Origin: an uncultured Ruminococcus sp. | GTDB lineage: Bacteria; Bacillota; Clostridia; Oscillospirales; Ruminococcaceae | Assembly: GCA_900543105.1 (NCBI GenBank) | Contig: UQQA01000086.1 | Span: 1-10,339 of the forward strand | Length of the DNA: 10,339 bases | Reading direction: 5' to 3' | Shown here: piece by piece, positions 6,795 through 10,339 of the stretch | Position numbering within the stretch: position 1 is the first letter of the stretch | Layout: each line of letters opens with the position of its first letter | Made by a program: the position numbers and the translations under genes | The notes under the pieces: model-generated | Databases searched by the model: none | Told to the model about the DNA's origin: nothing | Seen by the model: only the letters and a program-made list of their open reading frames with translations

Positions 6795-7505
6795 CTATTT
6801 TTGATTGAGCGTAAATCTGCATTTTGGAAAATTTGAACAGCCAAGGAATTCGCCGTATTTTCCTTTTCGCTGAACAAGATTTCCACCGCATTTGGGGCAT
6901 ATCATATTGGCGATATTGTCATTTGCAGTTTTTATTTTTTCTTTGACTTGTTGGTTGTGAGAAATTTTAGAGATAAGTCCGTTTTGATTGGCTGATCTTA
7001 TCTTATTTGATATTGGGAGAAGTTCTTCAGGTGGAAATTTATTTTCCTTATGTGACAGTATGGTTTCTTTCAGCTGTTTCATATATATAACAGGCTGTGC
7101 GGACTGAACCTTTAATTTACATTCACCCGAAAAAGCGACAATAGGGAAGAACACATCATTTGGAAAATCTAACAACTGTTCAAGTGTTTTTACATGACCA
7201 TAATTCTGTCTAAGAGGATTCAAAAATGTAAATTTTTTGCCTCCCCGATATTCCGACCATTTTTCACTATACTCTCCGCCCGTTATTGTTCCGCCGTAAG
7301 TCTTGGTTTCAATTATGAAAATACCGTAAACCGAAACAATTATATGGTCAATTTGAGTTGTGCCGTATGGCGTTGGGAGCATGACATCGTTTAGAAGCAT
7401 GTATTCTTCTTTTGGTAGGTCAGACAGCATATTTGCAACAAAAACTTCCCCGAGAAACCCTTTAACAGTTGCCTTTATAGGTTTAAAAATATTGTTTAAC
7501 TTCAT
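6795..7505 (-). CDS. NERD-domain protein with C-terminal topoisomerase-type zinc finger
   Basis: A 236-residue protein. Residues about 15-120 match the NERD (nuclease-related) domain: GFLGE with E20, then D53 in QIDHIIV, then E66 and K68 in IIETKTYGG. These are arranged like a PD-(D/E)XK nuclease core. Residues 203-229 form a C-X2-C-X16-C-X5-C zinc ribbon (CPKC at 203, GCSNFPKC at 222) like the C-terminal fingers of topoisomerase I. A nucleic-acid-cutting or -binding role follows from family knowledge; the substrate is unknown, and I see no signal peptide or membrane helix. The start has GGAGGGG about 5 nt upstream. Sampled lines of this gene are about 32-35% GC by hand count, against about 58-60% in sampled lines of galK and feoB, which suggests transfer. 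It is downstream of galK on the same strand but separated by 87 nt with a hairpin, and has its own terminator, so it is probably an independent unit. Confidence 0.85.
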   Translation of the reverse strand: MKLNNIFKPIKATVKGFLGEVFVANMLSDLPKEEYMLLNDVMLPTPYGTTQIDHIIVSVYGIFIIETKTYGGTITGGEYSEKWSEYRGGKKFTFLNPLRQNYGHVKTLEQLLDFPNDVFFPIVAFSGECKLKVQSAQPVIYMKQLKETILSHKENKFPPEELLPISNKIRSANQNGLISKISHNQQVKEKIKTANDNIANMICPKCGGNLVQRKGKYGEFLGCSNFPKCRFTLNQK

Positions 7506-7546
7506 TATGTCCCCTCCGGATGTTTAAATGAACGTAAGATTATGCA

Positions 7547-7601
7547 AATGCGATGCAAAGCATCGCATTAATTCCGCATTACGCATTACGAATTACGCAT
7601 T
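7547..7601 (-). repeat. Composite repeat R4: heptad array and hairpin
   Basis: On the - strand AATGCG, TAATTCG, TAATGCG, TAATGCG, GAATTA run from 7601 to 7570 and continue into a perfect 10-bp hairpin (7547-7556 with 7560-7569, loop of three). The first TAA is the galK stop codon (7593-7595), and the last two galK codons (Asn-Ala) lie in the array. Compared with R3 the hairpin has a G-C pair where R3 has A-T. It could also serve as a weak terminator for galK, but no T-run follows. Confidence 0.75.
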
Positions 7602-8840
7602 GACCTCAACTCCTCCGACAGGACGAATGAAAAGCTTGTGGCACGAACCCTCGCCGAAAACTGCGTTTTCAGCCTTGACAAATTCGTCAAGAAGCTCGTT
7701 GGGAACGAATGCCTGGATAGTGCCTGCGAAACCGCCGCCGTGTACTCTTGATGCGCCTTTTTCGCCGAGGACACGTTCTGCGGTGTAAAGTCCGACCGCA
7801 ACGCCCTGCTCTTCGGGGTTCTTGTTCGCATAAACATTCTGTAAGAACTTGTAGGAGCTGTTTCCGCTCGCCTTTATTGCCGCAAGGAATGTGTCGATGT
7901 CGCCCGATTTGAGCGCTTCCGCAGCTTTTTCCACACGATTGTTCTCATCGAAGAAATGCGCCGCACGGAGAACTGCTCTGTCGCCGCACTTTTTGCGAAG
8001 CTCGCCCATTTTGGTGAAGAATTCTTCCTCATCGACCTCGCGGAGAACAGTCTTTCCGAGTGCTGCCGCAACCGACTTCATCTCGGCAGGGATAGCCGCA
8101 TATTCGGGGGTAAGGTCTGCGTGGCTGCCCTTTGTGTCAACGATGCACAGGGTGTAGCCATACTGATTGATGTTGAACTCGATAGGCTCAATGACAGGGT
8201 ACTGAGTTTTCCTGAAGTCAACATAAACGAAGCCGCCGACCGAAGCCGCCATCTGGTCGAGAAGTCCGCTCGGCTTGCCGAAATATTCATTCTCGGCGAA
8301 CTGTGATATCTGCGCCGCCTTAACTGCGCTCACGGTGTTGTCGTTGTAAAGTCCCGAAAGTATGCTCGCAACGAGGACTTCAAACGCCGCCGAGGACGAA
8401 ACGCCGCTTCCTTTCATAACGTCCGAGGTCATATAAGCCTTGAAGCCGCCTATTTTAAGTCTGTTTTTCGCAAAGCCTGCCGCAACGCCTCTTACGAGTG
8501 CAGGAGTTGTGTCCTTTTCGTCAGCCTTTGCTTCAAGCTCTTTCGTGTCAACGGTGAAAAGGGGATAGCCCTCCGATTTTACGGTGATGATGCCGTCATC
8601 GGTCGGAACGGTGTATGCGATGATGTCAAGGTTTACAGCCGCCGCAAGCACCTTGCCGTTGTTGTGGTCGGTGTGGTTGCCGCTTACCTCTGTTCTGCCG
8701 GGAGCGGAGAAAACTCTCACGCCGCTCTGCTCGCCGAATTCCCTGACAAAGCTTTCCTCTGCTGCCTTGTAACGTGCTTTCTGGCGGTCAAGCTGATCTT
8801 CACCATAAAGCTTTATAAGTTCATTTTCATTGATAGTCAT
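7593..8840 (-). CDS. galK: Galactokinase-family GHMP kinase (divergent)
   Basis: A 415-residue cytoplasmic sugar kinase, expected to phosphorylate galactose at C1 with ATP for the Leloir pathway. All three GHMP/galactokinase signatures are present. Motif 1 is APGRTEVSGNHTDHNNG (46-62) with R49, H56 and D58. Motif 2 is GSGVSSSAA (144-152), the ATP-binding loop. Motif 3 is GGGFAG (368-373). The predicted catalytic base is D195 in GLLDQM. The sugar-contacting Glu of E. coli GalK (E34 in GEHTDY) is Asn55 here, so the sugar specificity may differ; I recall similar GNHTDH forms in other Clostridia annotated as galactokinase. The length is slightly above the 382 of E. coli. AAGGAG, overlapping the stop codon of the gene before it, precedes the ATG by 9 nt; the gap is 13 nt, so the two genes form an operon. 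No galT or galE is in the window. Confidence 0.88.
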   Translation of the reverse strand: MTINENELIKLYGEDQLDRQKARYKAAEESFVREFGEQSGVRVFSAPGRTEVSGNHTDHNNGKVLAAAVNLDIIAYTVPTDDGIITVKSEGYPLFTVDTKELEAKADEKDTTPALVRGVAAGFAKNRLKIGGFKAYMTSDVMKGSGVSSSAAFEVLVASILSGLYNDNTVSAVKAAQISQFAENEYFGKPSGLLDQMAASVGGFVYVDFRKTQYPVIEPIEFNINQYGYTLCIVDTKGSHADLTPEYAAIPAEMKSVAAALGKTVLREVDEEEFFTKMGELRKKCGDRAVLRAAHFFDENNRVEKAAEALKSGDIDTFLAAIKASGNSSYKFLQNVYANKNPEEQGVAVGLYTAERVLGEKGASRVHGGGFAGTIQAFVPNELLDEFVKAENAVFGEGSCHKLFIRPVGGVEVNA

Positions 8841-8853
8841 AGCTTTATTCTCC

Positions 8854-10134
8854 TTAGCTTTCCATTATTGCAAGGATCGTGATGCCCTTGTTTTCCGAAC
8901 CCTCGGCAGGTTTTATTTCGACTGTGTGCTTTTCGGTGTCCTTTGCAAGAAGAACCTGCTTCGGGAAAGCGTAATTTCCCCAGCCGCCTGAGAAGTCGCC
9001 CTCAAGCTTGCCCTTGCGCTCGCCGTCAACATAAACTTCGTAAGTGCCGCTTTTGCCGTCGGTAGTTTTAAGGTAAAGTATGCCGATGTTCTGACATTCA
9101 ACATCGAATGAAAGCGTTCCGCCGCCCTCGGTCATCCAGTTGTCGGGGAACTGTGAGTAGACCTTGTTCTGACCGACCTCGAAGCCGTCGGCAGTGTATT
9201 CGATCTGCGAAGCGTTGATAAGCTTTGCGTTCTTGTAGTAGTCGTTGGTGTAGCCCTCTGTGTCGAAAGCTGTTACTTCAGCGGCAAGAGAAGCCGTGTC
9301 GGAGTTGTAAACTCCGTCAAGATAGCGTGAAAGGAGCTGACCGATGATGCCGTGACCGATATCGTTCGGGTGAATGTTGTCGGGCGAAATGTCTTTCCAG
9401 TTGATAGTTCCTGCCGCAACCTCGGGGTAAACGGCTTCACGATAGCTTATCATTGGAAGATCGTAAGCTGCACCTATCTCCCTGTGAACGTCCTGCAGGC
9501 TCGTTCCGTCCTCCTGCGTGGTGAAAAGGAGAATGACAGCAGGCTCGTTTTCAGCGGAAAGAACCTTGCGCACAAGGCTGTCGTAGGAGTATTTGTTCAT
9601 GGTCTTGTCCGTGTCGTTTACCGAGAATTCGATAACAACAACATCGGGATCATAGGAAAGAAGCTGCTCGTCTGCGCGGTGAACGCCGAGGTAGGAGTCC
9701 GTTCCGCCGATGCCTGCGTTGACAGTGTTGACCTCGCACTCGGGGAACTTTTCCTGCCACCAAGAGAAAAATCTCGAAGCGTAGCAGCTGTTCTGATTTG
9801 AAGCCGCCGTTCCCTGCGTGATAGAGCCGCCGATAGTGGCAACGGTGATGCTCTCGCCCTTTTTCGCCTTTTCCATAGCAGCCGCAAGACGGGAAGTGTT
9901 GCCCTCGTTGAGGAGCGCGCGGCTGTACATCTTGTCGGTAACGCCGCCCTCAAGGTCGAACGGTACGCTCGGGTCAACGGCGTTTTCATCGACCGAAACA
10001 GCGGTAGTAACAACTGCTGTTGCCTCGCTCGTTTCGGAAGAGCCTGCATCGTCGGTCTTGTTTCCGCAGCCGCCGAGCATTGAAATGCATATCAGTGCCG
10101 CAATAAAAGCGGAAATGCGCTTTGGGTTCTTCAT
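8854..10134 (-). CDS. SGNH/GDSL-type esterase, secreted lipoprotein
   Basis: A 426-residue predicted surface lipoprotein. The N terminus has a positive start, a hydrophobic stretch and the lipobox LGGC with lipidated C23. Residues 24-60 are a low-complexity Ser/Thr/Ala/acidic linker. The SGNH hydrolase domain spans about 94-275: block I TIGGSITQG with nucleophile S104, block II NAGIGGTDS (G144), block III EFSVND (N173), and block V DNIHPND with D252 and H255. The C-terminal part (about 300-426), with repeated aromatic and beta-prone segments, looks like a beta-sandwich accessory domain. Such enzymes commonly remove acetyl groups from polysaccharides, but the substrate here is not determined. 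The start has AAAGGAA 9 nt upstream. It is the first gene of an operon with the galactokinase gene, which suggests action on a galactose-containing, possibly acetylated glycan (inference). Confidence 0.88.
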   Translation of the reverse strand: MKNPKRISAFIAALICISMLGGCGNKTDDAGSSETSEATAVVTTAVSVDENAVDPSVPFDLEGGVTDKMYSRALLNEGNTSRLAAAMEKAKKGESITVATIGGSITQGTAASNQNSCYASRFFSWWQEKFPECEVNTVNAGIGGTDSYLGVHRADEQLLSYDPDVVVIEFSVNDTDKTMNKYSYDSLVRKVLSAENEPAVILLFTTQEDGTSLQDVHREIGAAYDLPMISYREAVYPEVAAGTINWKDISPDNIHPNDIGHGIIGQLLSRYLDGVYNSDTASLAAEVTAFDTEGYTNDYYKNAKLINASQIEYTADGFEVGQNKVYSQFPDNWMTEGGGTLSFDVECQNIGILYLKTTDGKSGTYEVYVDGERKGKLEGDFSGGWGNYAFPKQVLLAKDTEKHTVEIKPAEGSENKGITILAIMES

Positions 10135-10181
10135 ATATTATCGTTCCTTTCCGATTTTTAGGAAAAATATTCAATGTACTA

Positions 10182-10210
10182 ATTATACCAAACTTCCGCT
10201 GTAAATGCAA
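10182..10210 (-). promoter_or_regulatory. Extended -10 promoter of the esterase-galK operon
   Basis: On the - strand TTGCAT (-35, 10205-10210), 17 bp, then TATAAT (-10, 10182-10187) preceded by TGG, an extended -10 motif. It is about 47 nt upstream of the esterase ATG. No operator repeat or riboswitch-like structure is evident between them. Confidence 0.8.
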
Positions 10211-10231
10211 TAACGTTTGAAGGATTTTTAT

Positions 10232-10339
10232 TAATGCGTAATTATTTGCATAGCTGAAATTTGTTGGACAATGCGAAGCCAAGTAGCTGGTCGAGCTGAG
10301 CACAGCTCGTCAGGTGTCCAGAGGGCGGAAGCCCTTTGG
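10232..10339. repeat. Right-edge extragenic element with stacked hairpins
   Basis: TAATGCGTAATTA (10232-10244) resembles one unit of the heptad arrays. Beyond it, TGGACA (10265-10270) pairs with TGTCCA (10315-10320), enclosing an inner stem CGAGCTG-AGCA-CAGCTCG (10292-10309), extended by CTG/CAG at 10287-10289 and 10311-10313. A second hairpin AGGGC-GGAA-GCCCT lies at 10322-10335. No reading frame is supported. It could be an extragenic repeat or the end of a structured RNA cut by the window edge. Confidence 0.4.

Noticed and set aside
6795..7505. Restriction enzyme or complete defence system
   Set aside because: Only a NERD domain and zinc finger are seen. There is no methyltransferase, helicase, toxin-antitoxin partner or other defence gene beside it.

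Overview
The window looks like chromosomal DNA of a Gram-positive anaerobe of the Clostridia, most likely a Ruminococcus-like member of the Oscillospiraceae/Ruminococcaceae. The evidence is strong purine-rich ribosome binding sites (GGAGG, AAGGAG), clostridial-type FeoB and galactokinase variants, intrinsic terminators, and short extragenic repeats (tandem AATKCGK heptads, GGGGCGG...CCGCCC hairpins) of a kind I associate with these genomes. This placement is inferred from sequence style; there is no rRNA or other marker gene.

Layout: on the + strand, a FeoB-family metal transporter (159-2261) is followed 12 nt later by an iron/manganese superoxide dismutase (2274-2873), a probable two-gene operon for metal uptake and oxygen defence. 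All other genes are on the - strand. The convergent gap (2874-3137) holds a strong bidirectional terminator between two inverted repeat arrays. Then come ilvC (3138-4154), ilvH (4282-4776) and ilvB (4794-6422), read in the order ilvB-ilvH-ilvC from a near-consensus promoter (TTGACT-17 bp-TATAAT at 6457-6485). They encode acetolactate synthase large and small subunits and ketol-acid reductoisomerase, the first two steps of valine/leucine/isoleucine synthesis.

Upstream of ilvB is a repeat-rich spacer, then an AT-rich gene for a NERD-domain protein with a C-terminal zinc finger (6795-7505). This gene stands out from the GC-richer genes around it and is bracketed by inverted copies of a repeat-plus-hairpin element. 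Further right, a secreted SGNH/GDSL-type esterase lipoprotein (8854-10134) and a divergent galactokinase (7593-8840) form an operon with an extended -10 promoter at 10182-10210, suggesting surface deacetylation of a glycan coupled to phosphorylation of the released sugar.

I see no CRISPR array, phage, transposase, tRNA or rRNA. The genes belong to known families. The less ordinary signals are: (i) oriented heptad repeat arrays starting exactly at the TAA stop codon of three separate genes, two copies of the family carrying a hairpin with a compensatory base-pair change; (ii) active-site substitutions in the SOD, acetolactate synthase, galactokinase and KARI; (iii) the AT-rich NERD cassette.
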